From Treponema sp. UBA4873 (GTDB taxonomy: Bacteria > Spirochaetota > Spirochaetia > Treponematales > Treponemataceae), in assembly GCA_002399405.1 (NCBI GenBank), contig DHDP01000019.1, forward strand, positions 62,001-126,000: DNA of 64,000 bases. The letters run 5' to 3'. Positions within the stretch are counted from its first letter, which is position 1; every line of letters starts with the position of its first letter. The notes below the pieces were generated by a model. It saw only the letters and a program-made list of their open reading frames with translations, had not been told where the DNA came from and did not search any database. This document shows positions 9,841 through 18,595 of the stretch, one piece after another. The translations under genes were made by a program, and so were the position numbers.

Positions 9841-10719
9841 CTAAAACAGCTCCGGCTGTCCCGGAATTTTCGACGTGTCGAGCGTGCGCATATATGTGAA
9901 CAGCTCGGCTGCGTCGCACACAATATTATTTTTCCGGCATTCGTTCTGCAACAGGGTAACAAACCTGTCGTTTTCGCGCACAGGCAGTTCGTACGCGTCG
10001 CCGTATGTGCGCATATACTTTTCCTTCATTCCCGGAAAATGCTCGTCGAGTTTTTTATAGAAGTACTGCCTGTCGCCGTCGCGGAGCGTCAATCCTATGC
10101 CGAATATAATAATTCCGTAAACGTGAGCATTAATACAATAGTCCAGAATGCCGCGCACGTTCTCTTCCGTGTCGTTGATGAACGGCAGAACGGGCGTGAA
10201 CCACACAATAGTCGGAATGCCTTTGTCGCGCATGACGTTCAGAACCTCTGCCCGCCGCATTGTCGTGCACACGTTCGGCTCGACAATGCGGCACAGGCTT
10301 TCGTCATACGTCGTAAGCGTCATCTGAACCACGCATTTCGCCTTCCGGTTGATGCGCTCGAGCACATCAACATCGCGCAGAATCATGTCGGATTTTGTCT
10401 GAACAGCAAGTCCGCAGTCGTATCTGTCTATTATTTCAATGCAGCGGCGGGTGAGACGCAGGTCTTTCTCGCACTGCTGATACGGATCGCTCATCGCCCC
10501 CGTTCCGACCATACAGCGGCTGCGTTTACGGCGGAGCGCGTCTTCGAGCAGTTCCGGTGCGTTTGCTTTTATCTCGATATCTTCAAATGCGTGTGCGCTG
10601 CTCTCCCGCCAGTAGCATGTGCTCCGCGCGTCGCAGTAGATGCAGCCGTGCGTACAGCCGCGGTAAACGTTCATACCGTTCTGTGCGGAAAGGATGCTTT
10701 TTGCCTGTATAGTATGCAT
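9841..10719 (-). CDS. Radical SAM protein, spore-photoproduct-lyase-like (COG1533)
   Basis: 292 residues from the ATG at 10719; the frame is open 18 codons further, but the family starts near MHTIQAKSIL. The 4Fe-4S motif CTHGCIYC is at residues 22-29. Family features follow: AMSDPYQQCEKDLRLTR, then a TIM-barrel half with VVQMTLTTYDESL. COG1533 members are radical SAM enzymes of mostly unknown substrate, related to DNA photoproduct lyase. It ends eight bases after the convergent acyl-CoA ligase stop. A second, distinct COG1533 gene lies at 29833-30702. Confidence 0.85.
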   Translation of the reverse strand: MHTIQAKSILSAQNGMNVYRGCTHGCIYCDARSTCYWRESSAHAFEDIEIKANAPELLEDALRRKRSRCMVGTGAMSDPYQQCEKDLRLTRRCIEIIDRYDCGLAVQTKSDMILRDVDVLERINRKAKCVVQMTLTTYDESLCRIVEPNVCTTMRRAEVLNVMRDKGIPTIVWFTPVLPFINDTEENVRGILDYCINAHVYGIIIFGIGLTLRDGDRQYFYKKLDEHFPGMKEKYMRTYGDAYELPVRENDRFVTLLQNECRKNNIVCDAAELFTYMRTLDTSKIPGQPELF

Positions 10720-10780
10720 GATGCCGGAAGCATAGCATAATTCTACAGGTATAGAAACAGGCAGGTAAAACAATTACGAA

Positions 10781-11086
10781 ATGTTCCGGAAGCGATGGGC
10801 CGACCATACATTCCGCGAAAAAGGCGGCGAATCGATCTCCATGGTTCAGGAACGGAACATTGCGGCCCTGTCCGACATTCTCAGAACAAACGAAGGAAAA
10901 AATATCGTCATCGGTACGCACGGAACAGCGCTCAGCTCCATCCTGAATTATTATGATCAGGAATTCTCCTGCGGTGATTTCATGCGCATTCTCGACCGGA
11001 TGCCGTACATCATCGAACTCGATTTCGACGGAACGACGCTGCTGCGGAAAACGGAGCATATTCATATAGAAAAAAAGCACGACTGA
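10781..11086 (+). pseudogene. Truncated histidine-phosphatase (phosphoglycerate-mutase-like) fragment
   Basis: 101 residues corresponding only to the C-terminal half of the histidine phosphatase family. The conserved second histidine is seen in VIGTHGTALSSILNYY, but the N-terminal RHG phospho-histidine motif is missing, and the sequence upstream is the divergent radical SAM gene. The first codons sit in an unrelated context without ribosome site. I read it as a 5'-deleted remnant with no phosphatase activity. A small stand-alone protein is possible but would lack the nucleophile. Confidence 0.75.
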
Positions 11087-11104
11087 ACTCACAAGTCAAA
11101 CTGC

Positions 11105-11162
11105 TTGCATTCTCTGCTTTTTTTCAAATAGTATACGTACAGCAGCCGTTATAACATAACGG
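11105..11162 (+). promoter_or_regulatory. Possible promoter and operator of the MFS gene
   Basis: TTGCAT at 11105-11110 and TAGTAT at 11129-11134 are 18 bases apart. Just downstream, CCGTTAT and ATAACGG (11146-11152 and 11156-11162) form a perfect 7-bp inverted repeat with a 3-base spacer, placed where a repressor could block early transcription. No regulator is adjacent. Confidence 0.35.
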
Positions 11163-11180
11163 GGGCATAAAAAAAACAAC

Positions 11181-12365
11181 ATGATTTATCTCTTCAGTTT
11201 CCTGAAAAGTCTTCAATTCTTCGGCGCTGTTGCCGTTCCGTTCTATCTGCAGCGGATGAAATTTTCGTATACCCAGATGTTTCTTATGGAAACAATTTTT
11301 TCCGTTTGTCTTTTCCTGTTTGAAATTCCGACGGGAGTTGTAGCAGACAGGCGGGGACGGAAAACGTCGCTCTTTCTGGGCGCACTGCTGCTGGGCGGAA
11401 GTTTTACGGTACTCGGCATCATATATTCCGTTCCTGTGTTCATTTTAATCCAGGTCGTTTCGGCATGCGGATTCAGCCTGATAAGCGGAGCAGACAAAGC
11501 ACTCGTCTATGAAAATGCAAAATTCCGCAGCAAAAACGATGAAGAGGCAATCGTTGCCGCCTCCCGGTACGATGCGTTCAGCACGGCCGGCATGTTCATC
11601 GCCTTTCCGGCCGGGAGTCTTTTTGTTTCTTCCAAAATCGTGCCGTATATCGATGCACTCGGCCTCGTATTCATCGCGACGGGAATATGCATTATCTGCG
11701 CGGGCTTCGCCGTTCTGTTCGTCAGTGAAGGCCCCCGCAGCGCACCGCAGGCAGGAGAAAAAGCGCTGCACCATGCGTACGAAGGATTTACATACGTTTT
11801 CAGAAACAAACTGCTGCTCCGCTTCAGTCTCAATTATGCGGTGCTGTCCGCACTTACGTTTCTCATGTTCTGGTTTTACCAGTCGCTGCTGCTCGACAAC
11901 AAAGTACCTGTCGCGTGGAACGGATTTATCTCCGCAGGATTTAACGCCGGCGGGATGATTCTGCTGCTTGCAACAGGCTTCGTAAACAAAAAAGTCGGAA
12001 CGAAGAACGCACTTTTTCTGTCGTCTCTGATTCCCGGAATTTTGTATGTGCTGCTGTTTCTTTTTCCGCATTTCATGCCGGTCGTGTTCGCCGCAGTTTT
12101 CGGCATTACCATGATGCGTTCCTTCCGGGCACCGCTTTTAACGACACTCATGAATACGCAGACGGCAAATGAAAACAGGGCAACAGTACTGTCGGGAGTT
12201 TCGATGGTTGAACGGATTATTATTTCACTGTTCTATCCACTGGCAGGAATACTTATGGATTTTTCAGCACGCTGGACATATCTTATTGCGGGAACCACAA
12301 CTCTCGTCGTTTCGTTCATCCTTCGGGTGGAACGGATAAAACAACCGGACTGCCGCGAAGCGTAA
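11181..12365 (+). CDS. Major facilitator superfamily transporter
   Basis: 394 residues with about 12 hydrophobic segments. The MFS loop 2-3 signature appears as GVVADRRGRKTS near residue 58, after the second membrane helix. The sequence resembles drug/proton antiporters of the DHA type. No strong ribosome site is seen; the ATG follows an A-rich stretch. It probably stands alone, with the relic phosphatase behind and an acetyltransferase relic ahead. Substrate unknown. Confidence 0.85.
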   Translation: MIYLFSFLKSLQFFGAVAVPFYLQRMKFSYTQMFLMETIFSVCLFLFEIPTGVVADRRGRKTSLFLGALLLGGSFTVLGIIYSVPVFILIQVVSACGFSLISGADKALVYENAKFRSKNDEEAIVAASRYDAFSTAGMFIAFPAGSLFVSSKIVPYIDALGLVFIATGICIICAGFAVLFVSEGPRSAPQAGEKALHHAYEGFTYVFRNKLLLRFSLNYAVLSALTFLMFWFYQSLLLDNKVPVAWNGFISAGFNAGGMILLLATGFVNKKVGTKNALFLSSLIPGILYVLLFLFPHFMPVVFAAVFGITMMRSFRAPLLTTLMNTQTANENRATVLSGVSMVERIIISLFYPLAGILMDFSARWTYLIAGTTTLVVSFILRVERIKQPDCREA

Positions 12366-12396
12366 ATCCTGCTATGATCTGCCGCATTTCTGTTCC

Positions 12397-12731
12397 ATGG
12401 CATGCTACGGGAAAGGTACAGTTGCAGCGGCTGCGCCGGAACTTATTCCGTTCATGAAGACGTTTCTTGAAAAAAACAACGGCTACCGCAGTTTTATACG
12501 GACAGCCGCTTTCATAATGCGTTCGATTACGGCGCCGATACGGGCCGCAAAGATGTACTTGCTGCGGCCGGATATGTTGACGGCAAACTTGCCGGTATTG
12601 CCGGAGCAAGCAATGATGCCGAACGCATGTTTCAGAGCTGTGCATGGTCAAACATACCGTCGCAGAATACCGCAAAAGCGGCAGGCTTCCGTCCGGCATG
12701 GGTTGAACTCGGCTCACGGCCTTCCGTTTAA
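12397..12731 (+). pseudogene. Decayed GNAT acetyltransferase gene
   Basis: Two pieces of one GNAT-type protein lie here in different frames. The first (from 12397) reads MACYGKGTVAAAAPELIPF and resembles the N-terminus of a family I recall in anaerobes. The second, in another frame and ending with TAA at 12729-12731, reads AGYVDGKLAGIAGASNDAER then CAWSNIPSQNTAKAAGFRPA, the start of the catalytic half and the C-terminal end of the same family. The central acetyl-CoA segment (expected between them) and much of the middle are gone. So at least one frameshift and two internal deletions; non-functional. Confidence 0.7.
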
Positions 12732-12931
12732 TTCCTGCTCAGCTTCGTCACACCACGCTGCATACGCTTCGTACATCCTGATTCCGCACGATATGCATTT
12801 CTCTTTCTGCACAGAATACGGGGACGCTGATTATAATGATATTCACGCTCAAACCTGACACTGTTTTATATTTACGCTAATCTGTACATAGTAAAATCTA
12901 TCAGTTATATTTACAGGAAGGAAAAATACAC

Positions 12932-13429
12932 ATGAACACCAATACACTCGAATTTCGTTTTGCCGTGCGGAAGGATATTCCGCTTATTCTCAAGTTCATA
13001 AAAGCTCTTGCACAGTATGAAAAGATGGAACAGGAAGTCGTCGCAACGGAACAGCTTCTCGAAGAATGGATTTTCGACAAGGAAAAGGCCGAAGTACTTT
13101 TTGCGGTCACTGGTGGCAGGGAAGTCGGATTCGCGCTGTTTTTTCATAATTTTTCAACCTTTCTCGGAAGGGCGGGAATATATCTGGAAGATCTGTTCGT
13201 TCTCCCTGAATACCGCGGCAGAGGATACGGGAAAAAAATACTTCGGAAGCTTGCGTCGATCGCGGCCGACAGAGACTGCGGAAGACTGGAGTGGGCATGT
13301 CTGAACTGGAATAAGCCGAGCATCGATTTTTATCTGTCGCTCGGCGCAGTGCCGATGAATGACTGGACTGTATATCGTGTAACAGGAAGTACGCTCAATC
13401 AGCTTGCAGAAAATACGGCAGATAAGTAA
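12932..13429 (+). CDS. GNAT N-acetyltransferase, diamine acetyltransferase-like
   Basis: 165 residues covering one complete GNAT fold. The acetyl-CoA pyrophosphate loop is EYRGRGYGKK within YLEDLFVLPEYRGRGYG, and the C-terminal WNKPSIDFYLSLGAVP closes the fold. The YLEDLFV start of motif A and the length match the SAT/thialysine acetyltransferase group, which acetylates polyamines or related amines. AGGAAGG precedes the ATG. It ends 13 bases before the convergent barrel-like gene. Substrate call is by resemblance only. Confidence 0.85.
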   Translation: MNTNTLEFRFAVRKDIPLILKFIKALAQYEKMEQEVVATEQLLEEWIFDKEKAEVLFAVTGGREVGFALFFHNFSTFLGRAGIYLEDLFVLPEYRGRGYGKKILRKLASIAADRDCGRLEWACLNWNKPSIDFYLSLGAVPMNDWTVYRVTGSTLNQLAENTADK

Positions 13430-13441
13430 CGCCCGTTTCGT

Positions 13442-14419
13442 TCAGAACGTATGTTTCCACCGGAGTCCTGCATACTGGAAATACCATTCACGGCCGTCGT
13501 ATGTCAGGAGCGGTTCTTCATCTTCGCCCGTATGTTTTTCAGTAAAGCTGCGGCGCGCTTTGAAATTCAGCATAACGAACACTGTGTCGCGAGGGGAAAG
13601 CGTCAGCTGCATAAGCGGACATATCTCAACAGTCATGAAATCGCCGCCGAATGTGTCTGCAATCTCACCGTAATCCGAGGCATTGTAGTGCCCGTACAGC
13701 TCCGTACTCACGCCGGCAAGTGAAACGACTCCGGGCATCTGGTATCCGAGCAGATAATACTGGTCGTACTGCCAGCCGTCCGCGCAGTTCTTCGTCGTCT
13801 GCCAGTCCCACACAGTACTTGAAGTACCGGTAAGCGTTCTGTATTCAATCTCGTAGCTTGCAGCCATAATAATATGATGCCAGTCTCCCGGCCAGAGCGC
13901 CGCCGTGTCGAACATGAACGTTCCGTTCGCATATCCGCACAGATACCACGATTTGAACGGCGTAAGATTGTCATATTTCTGCGTCGCCGTATTGTATTCC
14001 GACATTCCCTGTATGCCGAGAAAATCCCAACCGGTTCCCGCCATTCCGCCGGCAGAAAAAACAAGAAATGCGACAGGCGTAAATGAAACAGACACCTTCG
14101 GCATAAGAGAGACGGGAGTCAGCTCAAACTCTCCGGTGAGCGTGACGTTATTGTCCCTGAACAGCATGCCGTCTTCGGGAAGGCCCGGCAGAGCAACAGG
14201 GATACGGTAAGAGGCACTCAGTGTGGTCCGTGCCTGTATTCCGTCGTACAAACCGGTGACAGGCGCAAAATGAGTATTCCCCGAACGGTATGCGCTTGCC
14301 GTATACCATGCAAAATCGGTCGTCATCGATAAATCCAGCGGCGATTTTTCCGTTTCCTGTGAAAACGCTGTTCCTGCAAACAGAGCCGCAGCAAAAATCA
14401 ATATAACACGTCGTTTCAT
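13442..14419 (-). CDS. Exported protein, probable outer-membrane beta-barrel
   Basis: 325 residues with a signal peptide (MKRRVILIFAAALFAGTAFS, cleavage near residue 20). The mature part alternates polar and aromatic residues in strands and ends in HTF, a C-terminal phenylalanine typical of outer-membrane barrels. I know no closer family. It is last in the leftward operon: TetR, DUF2271-like, FMN reductase, this gene, with about 30 bases to the previous stop. It probably forms an envelope module with the DUF2271-like protein; function unknown. Confidence 0.7.
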   Translation of the reverse strand: MKRRVILIFAAALFAGTAFSQETEKSPLDLSMTTDFAWYTASAYRSGNTHFAPVTGLYDGIQARTTLSASYRIPVALPGLPEDGMLFRDNNVTLTGEFELTPVSLMPKVSVSFTPVAFLVFSAGGMAGTGWDFLGIQGMSEYNTATQKYDNLTPFKSWYLCGYANGTFMFDTAALWPGDWHHIIMAASYEIEYRTLTGTSSTVWDWQTTKNCADGWQYDQYYLLGYQMPGVVSLAGVSTELYGHYNASDYGEIADTFGGDFMTVEICPLMQLTLSPRDTVFVMLNFKARRSFTEKHTGEDEEPLLTYDGREWYFQYAGLRWKHTF

Positions 14420-14449
14420 AATTCATTCATCCTTATTAAATTTCTATTT

Positions 14450-15037
14450 TTACAGACTGCAGTGCAGCTGTTTTCCGAGTCTGCACCCTTTCTTCAGCAA
14501 ACGTCCGGGAATGCCGCGTTTGTTCTTCGTTCCCGGCAGCACGAGTGTTCCGGTAATGCGGAATCCTGCATACCGGAGTATCTCTTTGAGCGAACGGACT
14601 GCGTTTCCCGTCTGCCGGAAAAGTACGCTGAACGGCCACGGTGTCGTGCATGCCGTGATAATCACCGCACGCTTTCCCCTGTGAAGCGGGACGGGAATCC
14701 CGCGCGGCGACTCTCCCATAAGCGCCGGGACAACGCGGTCGAACAGCAGTTTGAGCTGGCCGCTCATGTTACCCCAGTATACAGGGGTCCCGATGATAAT
14801 ACCACCGCAGCCGCGTATATCTTCCGCAAACGCATGCGCGTCGTCGCGCGGAAGGACGCAGGTACCCGTGCTGCGGCATTTCATGCAGCCCGTACACGGA
14901 CGAACCGTCATTTCGTTGACGTCGTACCAGTGAACGCCGCAGTCCGCGCCGCAGCCGTCCGACACTGCATGAAGCAGCTGTGCGACAGTTCCGTTTCTGC
15001 GCGGACTGCCGTTTACCACGACGACAGTCTTCGTCAT
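14450..15037 (-). CDS. NADPH-dependent FMN reductase / flavodoxin-like protein
   Basis: 195 residues. The flavodoxin-like fold is seen from the FMN phosphate loop VVVNGSPRRNGT (residues 6-17), the PCTGCMKCRSTGTC cysteine stretch typical of iron-sulfur-flavoprotein-like reductases, and GTPVYWGNMSGQLKLLFDR. I start at ATG 15037, overlapping the stop of the preceding gene (ATGA), a sign of translational coupling. The family reduces flavins or quinones with NAD(P)H in the cytoplasm. In this operon it may supply electrons or protect from quinone-type compounds sensed by the TetR protein; this is inference. Confidence 0.85.
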   Translation of the reverse strand: MTKTVVVVNGSPRRNGTVAQLLHAVSDGCGADCGVHWYDVNEMTVRPCTGCMKCRSTGTCVLPRDDAHAFAEDIRGCGGIIIGTPVYWGNMSGQLKLLFDRVVPALMGESPRGIPVPLHRGKRAVIITACTTPWPFSVLFRQTGNAVRSLKEILRYAGFRITGTLVLPGTKNKRGIPGRLLKKGCRLGKQLHCSL

Positions 15038-15747
15038 TCCGCCGCACTCCACGCCGCTTCCGCTTTCCCGACAATCTGCAGCGCCGTCGTAAGCTTCCCG
15101 AGATCATCGTGCAGATTTCCGTCGCGGCCGTCCACCGCACCGGTACCGGCCGGTACAAGCGCCGTCCGCACATCAGCGTAATTAGTCCCGCTGCCTGCTG
15201 ACCGCATGTCGAGCGTACCGGCATATACAACCGACGGCTGTCCGTTCACACCCGAATACTGAGCACTGCCCTTCTTCGCCTTTTTCGGCCACGATTCGTT
15301 GTAGTCGAAGCTGTGGTTCACCTCGACCTTTACAACGTACACTTCACCCGCAGAAAGCCGAGCCGACTTTCTTACGTCGCCCGCCGCACCGGGAGTCGCG
15401 GACGTAAGCGCATCGGTATCAGACTGATCGGGCTGCGCTTTCGCAACAACGGAAGCACTTCCCACGGCGTGATACCAGACCGGCAGCGATTCAGGTCGTC
15501 CGCCTTTCGGAGCGAACAGCCAGTTTTTCTTCGCCGCACGCTGCGTCACGTACAGCGTCGTTACGTACGTTCCGTCGGCCTTCTCCACCCAGACCGCGAA
15601 CTGCGGATCACGTTCCGTCTTCCATGACGCTCCGGGCGTAATAGTAACAGACAGCGTTCCTTCCTTAGCCGGCTCCGAAGCATACAGACCGGCAGAGCAG
15701 ACAAGCAGCCCGAAAACAATTGTACTAATCATATGTTTGATTTTCAT
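15034..15747 (-). CDS. Periplasmic DUF2271-like protein
   Basis: 237 residues with a signal peptide (MKIKHMISTIVFGLLVCSAG, cleaved near ASEPA). The mature part has FAVWVEKADGTYVTTLYVTQ, WYHAVGS, DALTSATPG and a VYVVKVEVNHSFDYNE strand, the layout of DUF2271 periplasmic proteins, which often occur with periplasmic flavin-transfer genes. Its ATG overlaps the TetR stop by one base (TAATG), and GGAGGAA precedes it within the TetR gene. Next downstream is the FMN reductase, so the flavin context of DUF2271 is echoed here. Function of the family is unknown. Confidence 0.7.
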   Translation of the reverse strand: MKIKHMISTIVFGLLVCSAGLYASEPAKEGTLSVTITPGASWKTERDPQFAVWVEKADGTYVTTLYVTQRAAKKNWLFAPKGGRPESLPVWYHAVGSASVVAKAQPDQSDTDALTSATPGAAGDVRKSARLSAGEVYVVKVEVNHSFDYNESWPKKAKKGSAQYSGVNGQPSVVYAGTLDMRSAGSGTNYADVRTALVPAGTGAVDGRDGNLHDDLGKLTTALQIVGKAEAAWSAAE

Positions 15748-16352
15748 TATTTATTCCTCCCTTTCGGAAATATAATTGACAGATACATGTCGATGAACCG
15801 TCCGGTATACGCCGTGCCCGACTGCCAGTATGAGGGATCCGCACGATTCAGCAGAACAGCTTCGATCGTTCCCCACAGTGCCGACACCGCAATCGACGTG
15901 TCGAGCTGCGGATCGTCGGATACCGCGGTATGCTCGCGCACCGCCTGTTCCAGAAGACGGCGTCCCAGTTCGTTGCATTCATAATACGGTTTCAGCTCTT
16001 CCGCAGATGCCGTTGTGTTCGCCTTAAGCCGGCCCATCACGAGCAGCGCCTTCTGCGGATTGTCGAAACACCACCCGGCAAACGACTCAAGCGAGGCTCT
16101 GACTTTATCGTATGTCGTCTGTGCAGCAGCTATCTTCGTTTCCATATAAGTCTTCAAATCCGCGAGACAGTCGAGTTTCACCGCCTCAAACAGGGCCGTT
16201 TTGTCCTGATAATAATGATAAATAGCAGTAGCGGACACATTGCATGCCTGTGCAATGTCGCGCATCCCGATTTCACCCGGCTCGTGATCCATCAACAGAC
16301 AGAGCGTCTTCGAGATAATCATCTTTTCAAGTTCCGGATCGGCAGTACGCAT
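15747..16352 (-). CDS. TetR-family regulator, first gene of its operon
   Basis: 201 residues. HTH near residues 23-55: GEIGMRDIAQACNVSATAIYHYYQDK, with the YHYY recognition-helix ending of TetR proteins; the remainder is a helical sensor domain. Start at ATG 16352, six bases after AAGGA; two upstream codons are TTG/TAT in the same frame. It heads a four-gene operon and sits directly behind a consensus promoter overlapped by a nested palindrome centred on 16382, so it very likely represses itself and the operon until a ligand binds. Confidence 0.9.
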   Translation of the reverse strand: MRTADPELEKMIISKTLCLLMDHEPGEIGMRDIAQACNVSATAIYHYYQDKTALFEAVKLDCLADLKTYMETKIAAAQTTYDKVRASLESFAGWCFDNPQKALLVMGRLKANTTASAEELKPYYECNELGRRLLEQAVREHTAVSDDPQLDTSIAVSALWGTIEAVLLNRADPSYWQSGTAYTGRFIDMYLSIIFPKGRNK

Positions 16353-16363
16353 ATACAATCCTT

Positions 16364-16400
16364 ATAAAATAACATAGTTAACTTAACACGGTTATTTTAT
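16364..16400. promoter_or_regulatory. Nested palindromic operator of the TetR operon
   Basis: A 37-bp dyad centred on base 16382. Outer arms ATAAAATAAC (16364-16373) and GTTATTTTAT (16391-16400) are perfect 10-bp complements; inner arms GTTAA and TTAAC (16377-16381 and 16383-16387) share the same centre. Fifteen of 18 base pairs match. The right arm overlaps the -10 box of the predicted leftward promoter, so a dimer pair bound here would block RNA polymerase. The TetR gene starts 12 bases away. Confidence 0.75.
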
Positions 16401-16424
16401 ATACGAACAGCTGATTATTGTCAA
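16396..16424 (-). promoter_or_regulatory. Strong sigma-70 promoter of the TetR operon
   Basis: Read on the minus strand: TTGACA (16424-16419), 17 bases, TATAAA (16401-16396). This is a full-consensus -35 with near-consensus -10 and ideal spacing. Transcription would start near 16389, inside the nested palindrome, and run into the TetR gene. Confidence 0.75.
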
Positions 16425-16666
16425 GCGGGAGAAATGTTTGATTGTCGTTGTATGGCAGGAGGAGTGCGGTAAAAGTGCCCGACCAGCGACCTCGACACAA
16501 GGAATGAGGTATGTTATTCCCAAAAGGAAGACTGGAGGCCCGTACGGATATTGACTTTTCCAGTAACCACCTCATAATGCGTTTCAACGTTCCCCTGCCA
16601 TACGTTCCAATGTATGCCACAGCAGTAAAGAGGTAAGGAAAAAACTCCAGTTCGGGAAGGATAGCA

Positions 16667-17290
16667 TTACACACTGCCTGCCAGTTTTTGTACAAGAAGA
16701 AATACTAATGTAACTGGATTTTGTTCCGCGATCGGTTTACAGCACTGGCGCGTATATAATGTAGATGCATTTTTTAGCGCCGTATGCATCTTTCGGGAAA
16801 GCGTCTTATACATCGTTACATCATTTTTGCGATACGTTTTACCAAGTAGGGAAGACAGCTTTTCAATGTATACAGAACGGCTCATCCCTGTATCGTAATA
16901 ATTAAAATGCAAAAGATACCACAGTTCGAAAGATTCAATTGAGTATGCGTATTTAATATGATTCTCCATCGCAAGCTGCACGGCTTTTTCAAAATCGGAA
17001 ACGGGGAAATCATCTTTATCAAAAACAGCCCATACTTCTATATATGGTTCGCCATCTTTTAGCGCTTTATTCCGCAGCCGTATTGCTTCATTGACAACAA
17101 ACACTGTATTGTTTCCGATCCCCGTAACTTCGATGGTATCATAGACAATGGGATTTGACGGAAACGATTTAAAGTAATTCGGCTCCGTTTTTTCTCCTTC
17201 GCAGACAATAAGAATACGGCGAAGCTTGCGGATATGCCGAGGCTTACGAGTTAGTACTACCGGTCTGGTCTCGTATTTAGGCTTAGCCAT
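16667..17290 (-). CDS. RloB-family Toprim-like protein (AbiL-type defence)
   Basis: 207 residues. Near the N-terminus, ILIVCEGEKTEPNYF carries the conserved glutamates of an RloB Toprim-like fold, and VWAVFDKDDFP supplies the acidic DxD-like partner around residue 90; SIESFELWYLLHF is the third RloB motif. Such folds are metal-dependent nucleases. The ATG overlaps the ATPase gene's TAA stop (TAATG), so the two are translationally coupled. RloA/RloB pairs correspond to AbiLi/AbiLii, an abortive-infection system. Nuclease activity here is inferred from motifs. Confidence 0.82.
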   Translation of the reverse strand: MAKPKYETRPVVLTRKPRHIRKLRRILIVCEGEKTEPNYFKSFPSNPIVYDTIEVTGIGNNTVFVVNEAIRLRNKALKDGEPYIEVWAVFDKDDFPVSDFEKAVQLAMENHIKYAYSIESFELWYLLHFNYYDTGMSRSVYIEKLSSLLGKTYRKNDVTMYKTLSRKMHTALKNASTLYTRQCCKPIAEQNPVTLVFLLVQKLAGSV

Positions 17291-18573
17291 TACTCTTTAC
17301 ATCCCATCTGCAATTTGATTACGTCAATTGACGGAACAGCACCGTATTTTCCTTCAAGATAATTTTTGTTGAACGAAGCGTCCTTGCGTACCGGTTCATC
17401 AAAATCAAATAGTGAATACAAATCAGTTGCACCGTACATGTCTTTTTCGCAGAACCATATTTGATCCCGGCGAAAAAACTTATTCGTCATGATATTCACT
17501 GCTTGGCATGAAACAACAAGCTGCGCATTCTTCGGATTGTACTGCGGAGAATTAAACAGCTTCATGATGTTTTCAATGATGAGCGGGTGGAGCGATGAAT
17601 CAAATTCATCAATGAAGAGAATGTTGCCGTTATCGAGAGCATCAAGTACTAGACCAGCATACGAAAACAACTTCCTAGTCCCGTTTGATTCTTCCTCTTG
17701 ATGTAATGAATATTCACCGGCTTCGTTTTCACCGTCATATAATGCATGCCCATAATATACTTCGTCAGACATCATATTCGGGAAACTCTTTTTAAAAGCT
17801 TCTGCCAGAGCAGGATCTTTTACATCGCTTTCAAAATCAACAGGAAGTTTTTTATTCTGTAAATTTCTTACCTGTATATCAGCAAACTGAAGAAAACGAA
17901 CTATCCTATCCAACTTCTCACCTTTTTCAATCCGATTAAGAGTAAAACGTGATAAATTAGATAAACCGGAAGTAATAGAAATATTTCTAAAATAAGAAAT
18001 AATTGCTCCTGAAACAGGTCCATTACGGTTTGCACATTCAGAAAGAAATGTTGCATTTTCTCGCACAGTTTCAAAATTCACATTATTTCCTTCTTTAAAT
18101 GAAGTTTTGCTACAATCAAAATTCTGATTATTCCTTACAAAAAGCATTACTTCCCGTACTTTATTCACCACAAAAAGATGTTCTTCTGAAATATGCATAT
18201 TGTCAGCGGTGAAACCATATCGATATCGAGTAAATAAATCATTACTTTTTATATAAAAAATTAATTCAAACTGAGAAGGCTTCTTTTGTGTTTGTTTTGA
18301 AAACAAAAATGACTGAGTCCCAATTTCATCACCTTTTTGAAGTCTCTGTCCTGATGTAACAGAGAATTTTAAGAAGAACCGAAGCGCTTTGAATAAGTTT
18401 GATTTTCCGCTTGCATTCGCACCGTAAATGAGCACCGTTTTAAGCAGACGAGTTTTTTCATTTACAGAAAAGGTATTTTCTTCGAGCAGGTTTTTGTCTT
18501 TTGATGCTAATAGCGAAAATGTATGGCGCTCTTTAAATGAGCGATAATTCTCTACCGTAAATTCAACCAGCAT
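17290..18573 (-). CDS. RloA-family AAA15 ATPase (AbiL-type defence)
   Basis: 427 residues from ATG 18573 (frame open 17 codons further, but the family starts MLVEFTVENYRSF). Walker A is LIYGANASGKSNLFKAL at about 35-50, the ABC-type signature region is near ESNGTRKLFSYAG, and Walker B is NILFIDEFDSSLHP about residue 320, followed by the H-loop-like VVSCQAV. This is the AAA15/COG1106 OLD-like ATPase usually paired with an RloB nuclease. It is first in the two-gene operon and has its own promoter (18596-18624). Probably the phage-sensing, ATP-driven half of the system; inference from known AbiL/Rlo pairs. Confidence 0.88.
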   Translation of the reverse strand: MLVEFTVENYRSFKERHTFSLLASKDKNLLEENTFSVNEKTRLLKTVLIYGANASGKSNLFKALRFFLKFSVTSGQRLQKGDEIGTQSFLFSKQTQKKPSQFELIFYIKSNDLFTRYRYGFTADNMHISEEHLFVVNKVREVMLFVRNNQNFDCSKTSFKEGNNVNFETVRENATFLSECANRNGPVSGAIISYFRNISITSGLSNLSRFTLNRIEKGEKLDRIVRFLQFADIQVRNLQNKKLPVDFESDVKDPALAEAFKKSFPNMMSDEVYYGHALYDGENEAGEYSLHQEEESNGTRKLFSYAGLVLDALDNGNILFIDEFDSSLHPLIIENIMKLFNSPQYNPKNAQLVVSCQAVNIMTNKFFRRDQIWFCEKDMYGATDLYSLFDFDEPVRKDASFNKNYLEGKYGAVPSIDVIKLQMGCKE

Positions 18574-18595
18574 ACTGTGCCCCCATACAACTACT

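Noticed and set aside
16378..16695. 105-codon leftward frame between rloB and the TetR operon
   Set aside because: It overlaps rloB's end and runs through the TetR promoter, with no recognisable family or ribosome site. The roughly 240 bases between 16425 and 16666 hold nothing I can support.
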